Origin: Microbulbifer marinus
Lineage (GTDB): Bacteria > Pseudomonadota > Gammaproteobacteria > Pseudomonadales > Cellvibrionaceae
NCBI RefSeq assembly: GCF_900107725.1
Contig: NZ_FNQO01000001.1
Location: 1,170,458 to 1,234,457 of the forward strand
DNA: 64,000 nucleotides
Direction: 5' to 3'
The notes under the pieces were generated by a model. It was not told the DNA's origin. It saw only the letters and a program-made list of their open reading frames with translations, and searched no databases. Position numbers and translations under genes: made by a program. Shown piece by piece: positions 52,784 to 61,885 of this stretch. Positions within the stretch are counted from its first letter, which is position 1; every line of letters starts with the position of its first letter.

Positions 52784-53410
52784 ATGAGCAAACCTTACAC
52801 CCGCCTAGATAAAAATAATGCCGCAGTGCTACTGGTCGACCACCAGGCCGGCCTGTTGTCGCTAGTGCGGGATATCGAGCCAGACATGTTCAACAATAAT
52901 GTACTGGCGCTGGCATCCCTGGCCGAATACTTCAAGTTGCCAACGGTCCTGACCACCAGTTTCGAGGACGGCCCCAACGGCCCGTTGATACCGGAACTGA
53001 AAGAAAGGTTTCCACAGGCGCCCTATATCGCCCGCCCCGGGCAAATCAATGCGTGGGACAATGAGGATTTCGTCAAGGCGATAAAAGACACCGGCAGAAA
53101 ACAGCTGATTATCGCCGGCGTGGTCACCGAGGTCTGCGTAGCTTTTCCCGCGCTGTCCGCGATAGAAGAAGGCTTCGAGGTATTCGTGGTCACCGATGCT
53201 TCAGGCACTTTCAATGAGTTTACCCGCCACTCCGCCTGGAACCGCATGGCCGCAGCCGGCGCCCAGCTGATGACCTGGTTCGGCATCGCCTGTGAGCTGC
53301 ACCGCGACTGGCGCAATGATGTCGAAGGGCTCGCCAGTTTATTCAGCAACCATATTCCCGACTATCGCAACCTGATCGACAGCTATAACGCGCAGACCGG
53401 GAACAAGTAG
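52784..53410 (+). CDS. Isochorismatase-family hydrolase, YcaC-like
   Basis: A 208-residue cysteine hydrolase. The catalytic triad is Asp19 (LLVDHQAG), a Lys in the middle region and Cys118 (VVTEVCVAF). The residues around the active site and the C-terminal NRMAAAGAQLMTW and HRDW resemble YcaC-related hydrolases rather than nicotinamidase. The substrate is not known. It is not obviously coupled to its neighbours. Confidence 0.9.
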   Translation: MSKPYTRLDKNNAAVLLVDHQAGLLSLVRDIEPDMFNNNVLALASLAEYFKLPTVLTTSFEDGPNGPLIPELKERFPQAPYIARPGQINAWDNEDFVKAIKDTGRKQLIIAGVVTEVCVAFPALSAIEEGFEVFVVTDASGTFNEFTRHSAWNRMAAAGAQLMTWFGIACELHRDWRNDVEGLASLFSNHIPDYRNLIDSYNAQTGNK

Positions 53411-53420
53411 TGAAACAATA

Positions 53421-53445
53421 AGGCGGGTCACTGTTCGCCCCGCCT
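53421..53445. terminator. Hairpin between convergent hydrolase and SDR genes
   Basis: AGGCGGG pairs with CCCGCCT around an 11-base loop, 11 bases after the hydrolase stop. It lacks a T run, so termination is only likely. Confidence 0.4.
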
Positions 53446-53472
53446 AGCTGAAGCAATCGAAATAAAATTCAC

Positions 53473-54168
53473 TCACCAGGGAATCTCAGACCCGTCGTAG
53501 TTGATAAAGTGGCCGCTGTTTTCAGCGCGGGTGTCGAGCATAACCTTCTTCAGGCCAGCCACACTTTCCTCTGCTGAGATCAAAGCATTCGGCCCTCCCA
53601 TTGCCGTCTTGACCCAACCCGGATGCAGTGCGATCACGCTGATTCCCCGATCGCACAGATCGATCGACAGACTTTTTACGATCTGGTTGACCGCGGTCTT
53701 GGAGGAGCGGTAGATATAGCCTCCGCCGGAACTGTTGTCGGCAATACTGCCCACCTTGCTGCTCATCACCGCAATGAGCCTGCGTTCGCTCGCCGCGACA
53801 TTGTCACAGAAGGTCTCCGCCATCATGTAGGGCGCAATGGTGTTGGCCTCCAGCACCCGGCGCCATTCATCCCGGTCCACCTTGCCAAAACTGACGCCCT
53901 TTGGGCCGTAATAGCCGGCGTTATTCAGCAGGATATCGATCGGCTCGTGCTTCAGCGCCTTGTGCAGTGCCGCCATCTGCCCGTAATCGGTCACATCCAG
54001 CTGAAACAGGCGCACATTGGGGTGTTCCTCCCGCAATGCGCGCAGATCCGCCGCCTTGTGCAGGTCGCGGCAGCAGGCCAGTACGTGCCAGCCATCCGCC
54101 GCGAACTGGCGACACATCTCCAAGCCAATGCCGCGATTGCTGCCGGTGATCAGTATGGTGCCGGACAT
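53473..54168 (-). CDS. Short-chain dehydrogenase/reductase
   Basis: A 231-residue NAD(P)-dependent SDR of the C-factor-like kind. It has the cofactor motif TGSNRGIG, LLNNAG, the catalytic Ser in VMSSKVGS and YRSSK (Tyr and Lys). The ATG at 54168 follows GGAGG; a start 13 codons upstream is less likely. The substrate is not evident. It is divergent from the DUF3301 gene with 54 bp between starts. Confidence 0.92.
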   Translation of the reverse strand: MSGTILITGSNRGIGLEMCRQFAADGWHVLACCRDLHKAADLRALREEHPNVRLFQLDVTDYGQMAALHKALKHEPIDILLNNAGYYGPKGVSFGKVDRDEWRRVLEANTIAPYMMAETFCDNVAASERRLIAVMSSKVGSIADNSSGGGYIYRSSKTAVNQIVKSLSIDLCDRGISVIALHPGWVKTAMGGPNALISAEESVAGLKKVMLDTRAENSGHFINYDGSEIPW

Positions 54169-54222
54169 GATGCCTCCTTCGATGGTATTCTTGCGCGATT
54201 CGATCATAGTAACCGGTTGCCG

Positions 54223-54543
54223 ATGTACTATTCACTAAGCGATCTTTTCTGGCTCTTCCTACTGGCCCTGGGCGGCTGGTACCTGTGGGCAGGCATGGCC
54301 GCCAAGGAGCAGGTGCGCCGCGCGGCTACCGAGCACTGCCGGCAAATGGGTGTACAGCTGCTGGACGATACGGTGGCGCTGACGCGCACCCGCCTGAAAC
54401 GCGACGGCCGCGGCCAGGTTCGCCTGCAGCGCAGCTACGAATTCGAGTTTACCTCTACCGGCGAACATCGCTACTCGGGTATCGCCGTGCTACACGGGCA
54501 GCGCATCACCCAGATCCAGCTCTCTCCACACCACCTGGCCTGA
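54223..54543 (+). CDS. DUF3301 family protein
   Basis: A 106-residue protein with an N-terminal membrane helix (LFWLFLLALGGWYLWAGMAA, residues 8-27) and a soluble domain with the family marks EHCRQMGVQLLDDTVAL and the beta-rich YEFEFTSTGEHRYSG. Function unknown. It is followed after 11 bp by the DUF1653 gene, so they form an operon. Confidence 0.85.
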   Translation: MYYSLSDLFWLFLLALGGWYLWAGMAAKEQVRRAATEHCRQMGVQLLDDTVALTRTRLKRDGRGQVRLQRSYEFEFTSTGEHRYSGIAVLHGQRITQIQLSPHHLA

Positions 54544-54554
54544 AGCAAAACATC

Positions 54555-54767
54555 ATGAAACGGGGCATCTATCGTCACTACAAAGGCAAGCTCTATGAAG
54601 TCATGGAAGTTGCCACCCACAGCGAGACCGGCGAGCGCCTGGTCATCTACCGCGCGCTCTACGGCGACTACGGCGTCTGGGCGCGGCCGCTGGCAATGTT
54701 TGCCGAACAGGTAGAGCAGGACGGGAATCTCATCCCCCGCTTCGAGCTGACACAAACGTTTGACTAG
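54555..54767 (+). CDS. DUF1653 family protein
   Basis: A 70-residue protein matching the DUF1653 pattern: GIYRHYKGKLYEVMEVA, THSETGE, VIYRALYGDYGVWARP and a C-terminal aromatic FELTQTFD. No function is established. It lies 11 bp after the DUF3301 gene. Confidence 0.85.
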   Translation: MKRGIYRHYKGKLYEVMEVATHSETGERLVIYRALYGDYGVWARPLAMFAEQVEQDGNLIPRFELTQTFD

Positions 54768-54835
54768 TCCGATGCGACGCCATTAAGGTTGCGTCACCCA
54801 GATTTCGCAACCGAATTAACTGATAGGGTCACTCG

Positions 54836-55903
54836 GTGAACAATAAGAAAATAATGATCTACGGCGCCTACGGCTACACCGGCGAACTGATCGCGCGTGA
54901 AGCCGTGGCCCGGGGCTACCGCCCGGTACTGGCCGGACGCAATGCAAAGAAACTGCAGCCCCTGGCCGAGGAACTGGGCTTGCCGGCCATGGCTGTCAGC
55001 CTCGACGCCACGGAAACCCTGGAGCGCACGCTGCGCGATATGGATGTGGTCATTCACTGTGCCGGCCCTTTCTCCGCCACGGCCGAACCGATGATGCGCG
55101 CCTGTATCGCTGCCGGTACCCACTACCAGGACATCACCGGTGAAATGGAAGTGTATCGGACCGCTCACGCCCTGGACGCGGAAGCGAAGGCCGCTGGCGT
55201 AGTACTGTGCCCGGGCACCGGCTTCGATGTGATTCCCACCGACTGCCTCGCCGCTGCGCTGCACAAGGCCATCCCGTCGGCCACTCATCTGACCCTGGGT
55301 TTCGATTCGGATTCCGGCCTCAGCCCCGGCACCGCCAAGACCTCAATCGAAAGCCTCGGTGTCGGCGGCGCCGTGCGCCGCAACGGCAAGGTCGAAGTGA
55401 TCGGTCACGGCGAACTCACCCGACAAATCGATTTTGGCCGTGGCGAGAAATTCGCCGTTGCCATCCCCTGGGGCGATGTGGCCACCGCCTACTACTCCAC
55501 GGGCATTCCGAATATCGAGGTGTATATCCCGATGAGCCCGCGCCGGGCCAAGAAGCTGCAACGCCTAAATAAATTCCGCTGGCTGCTGCGCATGAACTGG
55601 GTGCAGAACTGGCTCAAGGGCAAGGTGGAGAAGTCCGTACGCGGCCCCAGTGAAGAGAAACGCTCCGAACAGCAGACCTGGGTCTGGGGCGAAGTGCGCA
55701 ACGACCGCCGCGGCGAACGCAAGATCGGTCGCGTGGTAACCGCCAATGGCTACGATGTAACCGTCAGCGGTTCCCTGGCGGTGATGGAATTCCTACTGGA
55801 CTACCAGGACGACGGAGGTTATTTCACCCCGTCAAAACTGTGTGGATACGAACTGGTGGAAAAGCTGCCGGGTTCCGGCACGATCAAGATCGGAATCGAC
55901 TGA
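54836..55903 (+). CDS. Saccharopine-dehydrogenase-like / trans-acting enoyl reductase family protein
   Basis: A 355-residue Rossmann-fold reductase. The N-terminal IMIYGAYGYTGELIAREAVA binds NAD(P), VIHCAGPFS and CPGTGFDVIPTDCLA are family motifs. Members in mycobacteria act in lipid synthesis, others are unassigned. It starts with GTG; the ATG at the seventh codon is an alternative but would trim the first strand. The 317 bp after it hold a large hairpin and no gene. Confidence 0.88.
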   Translation: MNNKKIMIYGAYGYTGELIAREAVARGYRPVLAGRNAKKLQPLAEELGLPAMAVSLDATETLERTLRDMDVVIHCAGPFSATAEPMMRACIAAGTHYQDITGEMEVYRTAHALDAEAKAAGVVLCPGTGFDVIPTDCLAAALHKAIPSATHLTLGFDSDSGLSPGTAKTSIESLGVGGAVRRNGKVEVIGHGELTRQIDFGRGEKFAVAIPWGDVATAYYSTGIPNIEVYIPMSPRRAKKLQRLNKFRWLLRMNWVQNWLKGKVEKSVRGPSEEKRSEQQTWVWGEVRNDRRGERKIGRVVTANGYDVTVSGSLAVMEFLLDYQDDGGYFTPSKLCGYELVEKLPGSGTIKIGID

Positions 55904-56220
55904 TCGAAGTGCCCTCCCCTCTTAAAAAGGTCTTTGGCCGCGGTAAGCCCCTCGAAGTCGCAAGACCCGTCGATTAGCACAATACGAGGCCGCGCTGCCG
56001 GGGACCGTCCGGGAAATAGTTACCGATCAGGTTTTTTCCCGGGCGGTCACCGGAAGCGGGGCCGGCCGAAAAGCCCGTAACGGCGAAACCCGAAAATCAC
56101 TGGCGTCCCGCTCGCAGCAAAAATCACCAATCTTTCCTGACGGGCCAAATGCGGCCAGGTTTCACGCCGCTGACATAAATCGGTCAAGTCCACGCAACAA
56201 TCGCTTCGTAACTTGGCTGC
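55904..56220. other. 317-bp intergenic region with a long hairpin
   Basis: No gene is supported. The centre (56003-56048) is a 14-bp near-perfect stem; see separate entry. The rest shows no motif I recognise. Confidence 0.5.
56003..56048. other. Long hairpin, 14-bp stem and 18-base loop
   Basis: GACCGTCCGGGAAA pairs with TTTCCCGGGCGGTC with a single T-G wobble. No T run follows on either strand, so it is not a plain terminator. It may be an RNA structure or a repeat. Confidence 0.55.
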
Positions 56221-56751
56221 ATGCGAAGCTTACCTCTGACCCTGAAAAGTTTTGACGTATCCCTGGTGCTGCACATGGCGGAGCGGGCGGCTCAGCCTGC
56301 GTCGCGCAGACGCTACCTGTGGCTGTCAAAAAGCGGTGACGGCTGGCTGTACCTGCTGTCACCGCTAATGGTTGCGCTGTCCACTACCACGGCCGCGGCC
56401 GTCCAGTTCCTCTACCTGTGCGGCACCGCCTTCGCCGTGGAGCGTTCGCTCTACTGGACCATCAAGAACACCACCAAGCGGCTGCGGCCACCGCAGGCCA
56501 TTCCCGGTATGCGTTCGGTGATTATCGCCCACGACCGCTTCAGCCTGCCATCCGGGCATACCTCCGGCGCCTTCCTGTTCGTCACCCTGCTCTGCCAGGC
56601 ACTGAGCCCGTTGTGGCTGCTCGGCTACTTCTGGGCCGCCGGCGTCGGCACATCGAGGGTCGGGCTGGGCGTGCATTTCCCCACCGATGTCTGCGCCGGT
56701 GCCGCCCTCGGCACCAGTGTCGGCCTGTTAATCAGTGGAGCCATCCTGTGA
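56221..56751 (+). CDS. PAP2-family membrane phosphatase
   Basis: A 176-residue lipid-phosphate phosphatase with about five helices and the three PAP2 motifs: KNTTKRLRP, LPSGHTS and SRVGLGVHFPTD (catalytic His residues in the last two). Candidates for its substrate are undecaprenyl pyrophosphate, phosphatidic acid or a glycerophosphate. The stop overlaps the GTG start of the glycosyltransferase gene (GTGA), so the pair probably acts in one lipid or glycolipid pathway. Confidence 0.93.
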   Translation: MRSLPLTLKSFDVSLVLHMAERAAQPASRRRYLWLSKSGDGWLYLLSPLMVALSTTTAAAVQFLYLCGTAFAVERSLYWTIKNTTKRLRPPQAIPGMRSVIIAHDRFSLPSGHTSGAFLFVTLLCQALSPLWLLGYFWAAGVGTSRVGLGVHFPTDVCAGAALGTSVGLLISGAIL

Positions 56752-57821
56752 AAATACTCTACGGTGTCCAGGGAACCGGTAACGGCCATATTTCCCGCGC
56801 CCGTGCCATGGCGAAAGCCTTGCAGAAGCACCCGCAACTGGAGGTCCAGTGGCTGTTTTCCGGCCGCCCGCCGGAGAAGCTATTCAGCATGGAGCCATTC
56901 GGCGATTACTGGTGGCGCGAAGGGCTGACGTTCGTGCACCGTGAGGGCAGGATCAATGGCGCCGCAACTGCCAGGCAGCTCAATCTGCGTCGCCTGCTGC
57001 GCGATATCCGCGAACTGCCAGTGAATGACTTCGACCTGGTGATCAGCGATTTCGAACCGGTCACCGCCTGGGCCGCCAGGCGCCGCGGCAAACAGAGCCT
57101 GGGTCTCGGCCACCAGTATGCCTTTAACTTCCCGATCCCGGCGCCGCGCTTCAACTGGATGGCGCGCGGCCTCATGCGCGCCTTCGCCCCGGTGCAGAGC
57201 AGCCTGGGCATGCACTGGCATCACTTCGGGCACCCGATACTGCCGCCGATCGCCCAACCACATAGACAGTCCGGAACCGGGGATGGCGATCACATCCTCG
57301 TTTACCTGCCATTTGAACACCATCGGCCGCTACTGCAGGAGCTGGCGAAGATACCGCAGCAGTTTGTTGTCTACGGTGCACCGGTGGAGCTGCAAGCGGC
57401 GGACAATACCAGGCTGAAGGCACCGTCTATCGACGGCTTCCAGCAAGATCTCGCCGATTCCAGGGCCGTTATCTGCAACAGCGGTTTCGAACTGATTGCC
57501 GAGACGCTGACCATGGGCAAGCCGATCCTGACCCGGCCGCTGCGCGGTCAGTTCGAACAGCAAGCCAACGCCCAGGCACTGCGCGAACTGCAGCTGGCGC
57601 GGGTGGTAGAGAAGGTGGATGCCGACAGTATCAACGCCTGGCTGCACGAACAGCCTACCGGCGTGCAGATATTGTGGCCCGACGTCGCCGGCGAGATAGT
57701 GCGCTGGCTGGCCAGCGGTCGCCGCCACACTCCGGCGCAGCTGGCCGACAGTCTGTGGGAACAGGTAGTGGCGGGCCGCGGCGAGTCCCGCGCGGGGGCA
57801 GCGCAGAGCGCCCCCGAATAA
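56748..57821 (+). CDS. Glycosyltransferase of the MJ1255/VC2487 type
   Basis: A 357-residue GT-B-like protein that begins with the family motif KILYGVQGTGNGHISRARA. SDFEPVTAWAARR and the C-terminal CNSGFELIAETLTMGKPIL (nucleotide-sugar site) are also present. The GTG start overlaps the phosphatase stop by four bases; longer in-frame forms lie inside that gene. The likely role is glycosylation of a membrane lipid; donor and acceptor unknown. Confidence 0.9.
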   Translation: MKILYGVQGTGNGHISRARAMAKALQKHPQLEVQWLFSGRPPEKLFSMEPFGDYWWREGLTFVHREGRINGAATARQLNLRRLLRDIRELPVNDFDLVISDFEPVTAWAARRRGKQSLGLGHQYAFNFPIPAPRFNWMARGLMRAFAPVQSSLGMHWHHFGHPILPPIAQPHRQSGTGDGDHILVYLPFEHHRPLLQELAKIPQQFVVYGAPVELQAADNTRLKAPSIDGFQQDLADSRAVICNSGFELIAETLTMGKPILTRPLRGQFEQQANAQALRELQLARVVEKVDADSINAWLHEQPTGVQILWPDVAGEIVRWLASGRRHTPAQLADSLWEQVVAGRGESRAGAAQSAPE

Positions 57822-57847
57822 CTTCCCTGTTCAGCTGCTCGAACCCC

Positions 57848-57877
57848 GCACTGGGCGGGACTATTCCGGCCCAGTGC
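57848..57877. terminator. Hairpin between convergent glycosyltransferase and histidine kinase genes
   Basis: GCACTGGGC pairs perfectly with GCCCAGTGC around a 12-base loop. It lies 27 bases after the glycosyltransferase stop; the tail AATTAGG has few T. Confidence 0.5.
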
Positions 57878-58028
57878 AATTAGGTCTTACCTCACTGATC
57901 CCATCTCCCAGCAAGCGGTTACCTTCCGGCTGCGTGAAAACAGGTTCTGATGTGGGGTAGCCGCAGGAATCCGCTATCGGGCTCCCACAGTTGCCTATCC
58001 GGTGCAGAAGGCGCGCAGATACTGCCCG

Positions 58029-59381
58029 CTACAGCGTGACTCTGATTTCGGTACCGCCGTCGGGCAGCGGCGTCGCGCTGATCTCGCCCTCGTAACTCTC
58101 GACAATATCCACGACCACGGCCAGGCCGATGCCCTGCCCCGGCTGCTGTTCATCGGCGCGCACGCCGCGCTGGGTGACTTTCTGCCACTTCTCCTCGTCG
58201 AGACCGGGGCCGTTATCCGCGACGCTGATGTGCAATTTACGGCCGTCGTCGCCATTTTCGATGTTGACCTTCAGTTCGCCGGCGCCGTATTTGTATCCGT
58301 TGTCCAGCAGGTTGCCGAGCAGTTCCATCAAGTCCCCTTCGTCACCGTAAAACAGCGTGTCGTCTGCGCAGACCAGCTGCACATCACAGGGCTTGTCCCG
58401 ATAGACCTTTTCCAGCGCATCGAGAATCTTATGCACAAGCGGTGCTACCGTCACGCCGCGCAGAATCGACTTGGGTGAGCTGGTAACGGCGCGCTGCAAC
58501 TGATAACTGATGATGCTGTCCATGCGCTGGACCTGCTCCATCAGCGTCGTATAGGCCTGGCGCGGATCGCCGGAGAAATTGAGTCCCTTCAGCACCGCGA
58601 GTGGCGTCTTCAGGCTGTGCGCCAGGTCCGCCAGCGTATGCCGGGTTTTCTCCCGCTGGCGGCGCTCGTTTTCGATCAGCAGGTTGAGATTGTCGGTCAG
58701 CGGGCGCAATTCCCGGGGAAACTTGCCCTCGAGCCTGTCGCTGCCGCCTCGCTGCATGTCCTGCAGTGACCGCGCCACCTTGCGCAGCGGTGACAGCCCC
58801 CAACGCAGCACCAGCCACTGTGCCAGAACCAGCAGCAGCGCGCCCAGGCCCAGCCAGCGCCAGAGCGTGGAGCGGAATTGCTCCAGCTGTGCGCGGAGCG
58901 GCGCAGCGTCCTCCAGCACCAAGAATGTAAACTGGTTTTCGTTGTCCAGTCCCCAGGCGATACCCTGGCGGAAACTCATATAGCGACCGGCGTCGCCGGG
59001 CAGTGACACCTGTCCGAAGGCCTGTCGCCCCTGCGGCAGCGGGTGGGACGGCAGCTGCGGCATTGCCAGAGCCGAATCGGAGCGCCAGATAATGCGACCG
59101 CGCTGGTCCGTGACCGCGCCTATCAGGCCGGAGTCCGGCTGGTTGAAGCGCTGTTCCGGCAGCACTGGGGGGAAACTCAGGCTGTCGCCTTCCGGTTCTG
59201 CCACTGCCAGTAGCGTGTATACGTACAGCTGTAATTCCCGCTGCTTGGCCTCGTTCAGGGAGGTGCGGTAGGCGTGCTGGAGCACGCCGGAAATCATCAA
59301 CAGAAAACCCACCAGCACCAGGCCGGTGACCAGGGACAGGCGTCCCTTTAGGGAATTGAATTGGGACGAAAGCACGGACAT
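58029..59381 (-). CDS. PhoQ-like sensor histidine kinase
   Basis: A 450-residue kinase with two membrane helices (about residues 18-38 and 170-190) around a periplasmic sensor of about 130 residues. Then come a HAMP-like linker and the H box with phospho-acceptor His (LADLAHSLKTPLAVLKG), an N box (LLGNLLDNGYKYG) and G boxes (VADNGPGLDEE, GQGIGLAVV). The ATG at 59381 is used; a GTG four codons earlier abuts the regulator stop. The pairing and sequence type resemble PhoQ; the stimulus is not known. Confidence 0.9.
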   Translation of the reverse strand: MSVLSSQFNSLKGRLSLVTGLVLVGFLLMISGVLQHAYRTSLNEAKQRELQLYVYTLLAVAEPEGDSLSFPPVLPEQRFNQPDSGLIGAVTDQRGRIIWRSDSALAMPQLPSHPLPQGRQAFGQVSLPGDAGRYMSFRQGIAWGLDNENQFTFLVLEDAAPLRAQLEQFRSTLWRWLGLGALLLVLAQWLVLRWGLSPLRKVARSLQDMQRGGSDRLEGKFPRELRPLTDNLNLLIENERRQREKTRHTLADLAHSLKTPLAVLKGLNFSGDPRQAYTTLMEQVQRMDSIISYQLQRAVTSSPKSILRGVTVAPLVHKILDALEKVYRDKPCDVQLVCADDTLFYGDEGDLMELLGNLLDNGYKYGAGELKVNIENGDDGRKLHISVADNGPGLDEEKWQKVTQRGVRADEQQPGQGIGLAVVVDIVESYEGEISATPLPDGGTEIRVTL

Positions 59382-59393
59382 GGCGATCCGCAC

Positions 59394-60068
59394 TTATTCT
59401 GGTGCGACGAAGCGATAGCCGCGGCCGCGCAGTGTCTCGATTGGTTTCAGCTGGGCCGCCGCGTCAATTTTTTTGCGCAGGCGGCCGATGAACACCTCGA
59501 TCACATTACTGTCGCGGTCGCAGTCCTGCTCATAGATATGCTCGGTCAGCGTGGTCTTCGATACCACCTCGTCCGGGTGCAGCATCAGGTATTCCAGCAC
59601 CTTGTACTCGAAGGAGGTCAGGTCCAGCTCGGCCTCGCCGACGCTGACCCGCTGCGCGCTGGTGTCCAGCACGATGGGCCCGGCCTTGATCGTGGGAGAG
59701 GAAAAACCGGCGGAGCGGCGCACCAGCGCGTTCAGCCGCGCCAGCAGCTCCTCGGTGTGGAAGGGCTTAACCAGGTAATCGTCGCCACCGGCCTCAAGGC
59801 CGGCGACGCGCTCCTGCCAGTGGCCGCGGGCCGTAAGAATCAGTATCGGGAAATGCTTGTCTTCGCCGCGCAGTGTCTGGATCACCTGGATCCCGTCCAT
59901 CTTCGGCAGCCCGAGATCCATCACCGCCACGTCGTAGGGGTACTCGCGGCCGAGGTAGAGGGCCTCCTCACCGTCCGGTGCCTCGTCGACGGTATAGCCG
60001 GCGTCGCGCAGGGATTCTGCCAGTTGCTGTCGCAGCAGCACCTCATCTTCAACCAACAGTGCGCGCAT
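59394..60068 (-). CDS. PhoP-like OmpR-family response regulator
   Basis: A 224-residue regulator with receiver domain (phospho-acceptor Asp51 in AVMDLGLPKMDG, acidic pocket VEDE, conserved Lys in YLVKPF) and a C-terminal winged helix (LTLTEHIYEQ-like region, VFIGRLRKKID, LRGRGYRF). It is followed directly by its kinase and preceded by a PepSY gene, an arrangement seen around PhoPQ-like systems that control envelope genes. Confidence 0.94.
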   Translation of the reverse strand: MRALLVEDEVLLRQQLAESLRDAGYTVDEAPDGEEALYLGREYPYDVAVMDLGLPKMDGIQVIQTLRGEDKHFPILILTARGHWQERVAGLEAGGDDYLVKPFHTEELLARLNALVRRSAGFSSPTIKAGPIVLDTSAQRVSVGEAELDLTSFEYKVLEYLMLHPDEVVSKTTLTEHIYEQDCDRDSNVIEVFIGRLRKKIDAAAQLKPIETLRGRGYRFVAPE

Positions 60069-60145
60069 GCTTCCCCCTCGGGTATCCAGTATTTTGTTAA
60101 GTCGTATTCGAACGGTGTCGGTACAGCGTCTTTCAGGCGCAATCG

Positions 60146-60463
60146 TTAACGCGAAATGCGCCCGCTCTGCTTGTCCACATAGACCACATAGACCTGGCTT
60201 TTATCCGAAAGTCCCTTGACCCGATACATACTGCGGCCGTTTTTCTGCACTTCGGAGATCGCCAGGATCTTGCCGCCATAGCGCCGCTTCACGATGGCTG
60301 CAGCCTGATCGCGGGAGATTTCCTTCCGCTGAACCCGCAGATACTCCGGCTGGAATCCTTCCCGGTCATATGCGACTCCGGCCTGCAGAGGCAGGGAGAA
60401 GATGCCGAGCAGCAATACGACTACAACTTGGGTCGGCCGAAATGCGGCGCAGATTAATTTCAC
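60146..60463 (-). CDS. PepSY-domain secreted protein
   Basis: A 105-residue protein with a signal peptide (ending LPLQAG, about residue 28) and one PepSY domain (ISRDQAAAIVKRRYGGKILA, then YRVKGL and VYVDKQSGRISR). It lies 77 bp upstream of the response regulator in the same direction and may modulate the sensor or a protease in the periplasm. Confidence 0.88.
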   Translation of the reverse strand: MKLICAAFRPTQVVVVLLLGIFSLPLQAGVAYDREGFQPEYLRVQRKEISRDQAAAIVKRRYGGKILAISEVQKNGRSMYRVKGLSDKSQVYVVYVDKQSGRISR

Positions 60464-60525
60464 GGTGCGGCTCCTGTGGGTTACCGTAATTCGATCCTTC
60501 GGGTTTAACTCTGTCTGTTACCGGA

Positions 60526-61083
60526 TTAAAACGCCGGTGAGACATCGACGCGAACCCTGATTCTATCGCCGGGATGCTGGTCGGTGCGAGTCAGATACTC
60601 GCGGCCATTATAGCGATAGCGCACGTCGTAGCCGACCAGCTCGCGACGGGTGGTGAAATCGTCCACCACCTGGCAGCGCTGCTCGGTCACATACTGAACC
60701 GGCGCATTCGCACGGCTGATCTGACTGCCCACCAGCGCGCCGACCGCGGCACCCGCTACGGTGGATGCACCGCGGTGATGACGGCGGTAGTGCCGGCCGT
60801 GGCCGCCGGCTTTGTTGCCGATAGCCGCGCCGATCAGGCCGCCGATCACCGCACCGGCCGGTGAGCCGGGCTGTTGGTAGGCCACCTGCTGGTCCCAGCA
60901 CTCGGTGCGCGGCGTGCGCACCTGCACATCGGTGTAGATTGGCGTGACCGCGGTGACCCGGGCGAAATCGTAACCGTCGCCGTAATCCGGGTAATAGCCT
61001 CTGTCCCCGGCGCTAGCCCAGGCGCTGAACCCGACCAGGCCGGCCACCAGGACGCCGGCAATCAGTTGTTTGTAGAGTTGCAT
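60526..61083 (-). CDS. Glycine-zipper 2TM envelope protein
   Basis: A 185-residue exported protein with a signal peptide (ending AWASAG, about residue 25). It has a glycine-zipper pair (AGAVIGGLIGAAIGNKAGG and VAGAAVGALVGSQISR) and a C-terminal beta domain with CQVVDDFTTRRELVGYDVRY. Such proteins are related to YmgG/17 kDa surface antigen and sit in the outer membrane. The ATG at 61083 is preferred over an upstream start because the signal peptide begins there. Confidence 0.88.
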   Translation of the reverse strand: MQLYKQLIAGVLVAGLVGFSAWASAGDRGYYPDYGDGYDFARVTAVTPIYTDVQVRTPRTECWDQQVAYQQPGSPAGAVIGGLIGAAIGNKAGGHGRHYRRHHRGASTVAGAAVGALVGSQISRANAPVQYVTEQRCQVVDDFTTRRELVGYDVRYRYNGREYLTRTDQHPGDRIRVRVDVSPAF

Positions 61084-61156
61084 GATCCGTCTCCCATTGA
61101 TCATCGATGGGCGTACTTTAGTGGGGGATGACTGAATCGAACCTGAACCCGAGGGC

Positions 61157-61885
61157 TCAAGGCGTGGCGCCAGTAAGAGGTGTGTCCAGCCACAGTTGGA
61201 TCTCTTCCGCGAGAGCCTGAGGCCGTTCCAAAGGCAGCATATGCCCGGCGCCCGGGACCTGCGTGACCCGCAGTCCGGGGCAGCGCCGCTGCAGATTCTC
61301 GAGCCACTGCCGGTTGACCAGTGTATCTTCCTCGCCGAAACAGAAAGTGGTCGGCGCCGCCAACGCGACCAGCTCGCCGGCCAGGTCGGCGCGCTCGCTG
61401 GTGGCGCGCAATTGCGCCACCAGCGCCCCCTCCCCGAGAGTGGCATCCATTTCGCGCATGATGTCAGTGATCTCCCTCCTGTTCCGGTTTCCCGGCGCCA
61501 GCATGGCTGCTATCTTGCGGTCGCTGATTCCGCTGTAGCCGTGGCGCTCCACCCAGTCCAGCAGCTGCCGACGCTGCCGCAACTCAACCTCTGGCAGCGC
61601 GCGCGGTGTGTTTGCACAGATAAACAACCGCGTTATACGCTCCGGGTGAGCCGCCGCCAGGGCAGCGGCAAGGTAACCGCCGAGAGAAAAACCAAGCAGG
61701 TTAATCGGGGCGGCGGGTAACTGCGCAACCAGCCCTGCCACCAGCTCTGTGATACTTTCCCCTGGAGGGATCGGTAGGTGCCGCGGCTGCTGCTCCTCCA
61801 GCAAGGGCCACAGATAGCGCCACAGGCGCTCGTCACACATGGTGCCGGGTATCATGTAGAGCGGTGTTTCAGAGCAATCAGACAT
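61157..61885 (-). CDS. Alpha/beta hydrolase
   Basis: A 242-residue serine hydrolase with nucleophile motif GFSLGG, an acid in FCFGEEDTLV and the catalytic His in GAGHMLPLERP. The fold and length are those of BioH/MhpC-like esterases; the substrate cannot be told. The start overlaps a small gene by 8 bp. Confidence 0.9.
   Translation of the reverse strand: MSDCSETPLYMIPGTMCDERLWRYLWPLLEEQQPRHLPIPPGESITELVAGLVAQLPAAPINLLGFSLGGYLAAALAAAHPERITRLFICANTPRALPEVELRQRRQLLDWVERHGYSGISDRKIAAMLAPGNRNRREITDIMREMDATLGEGALVAQLRATSERADLAGELVALAAPTTFCFGEEDTLVNRQWLENLQRRCPGLRVTQVPGAGHMLPLERPQALAEEIQLWLDTPLTGATP

Noticed and set aside
53623..54222. Extension of the DUF3301 frame 200 codons upstream
   Set aside because: It is the antisense of the SDR gene; the true start is the ATG at 54223, where the membrane helix begins.
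60526..61446. 306-codon version of the glycine-zipper protein
   Set aside because: The extra N-terminal part is antisense-like sequence over the hydrolase gene; a signal peptide begins at 61083.
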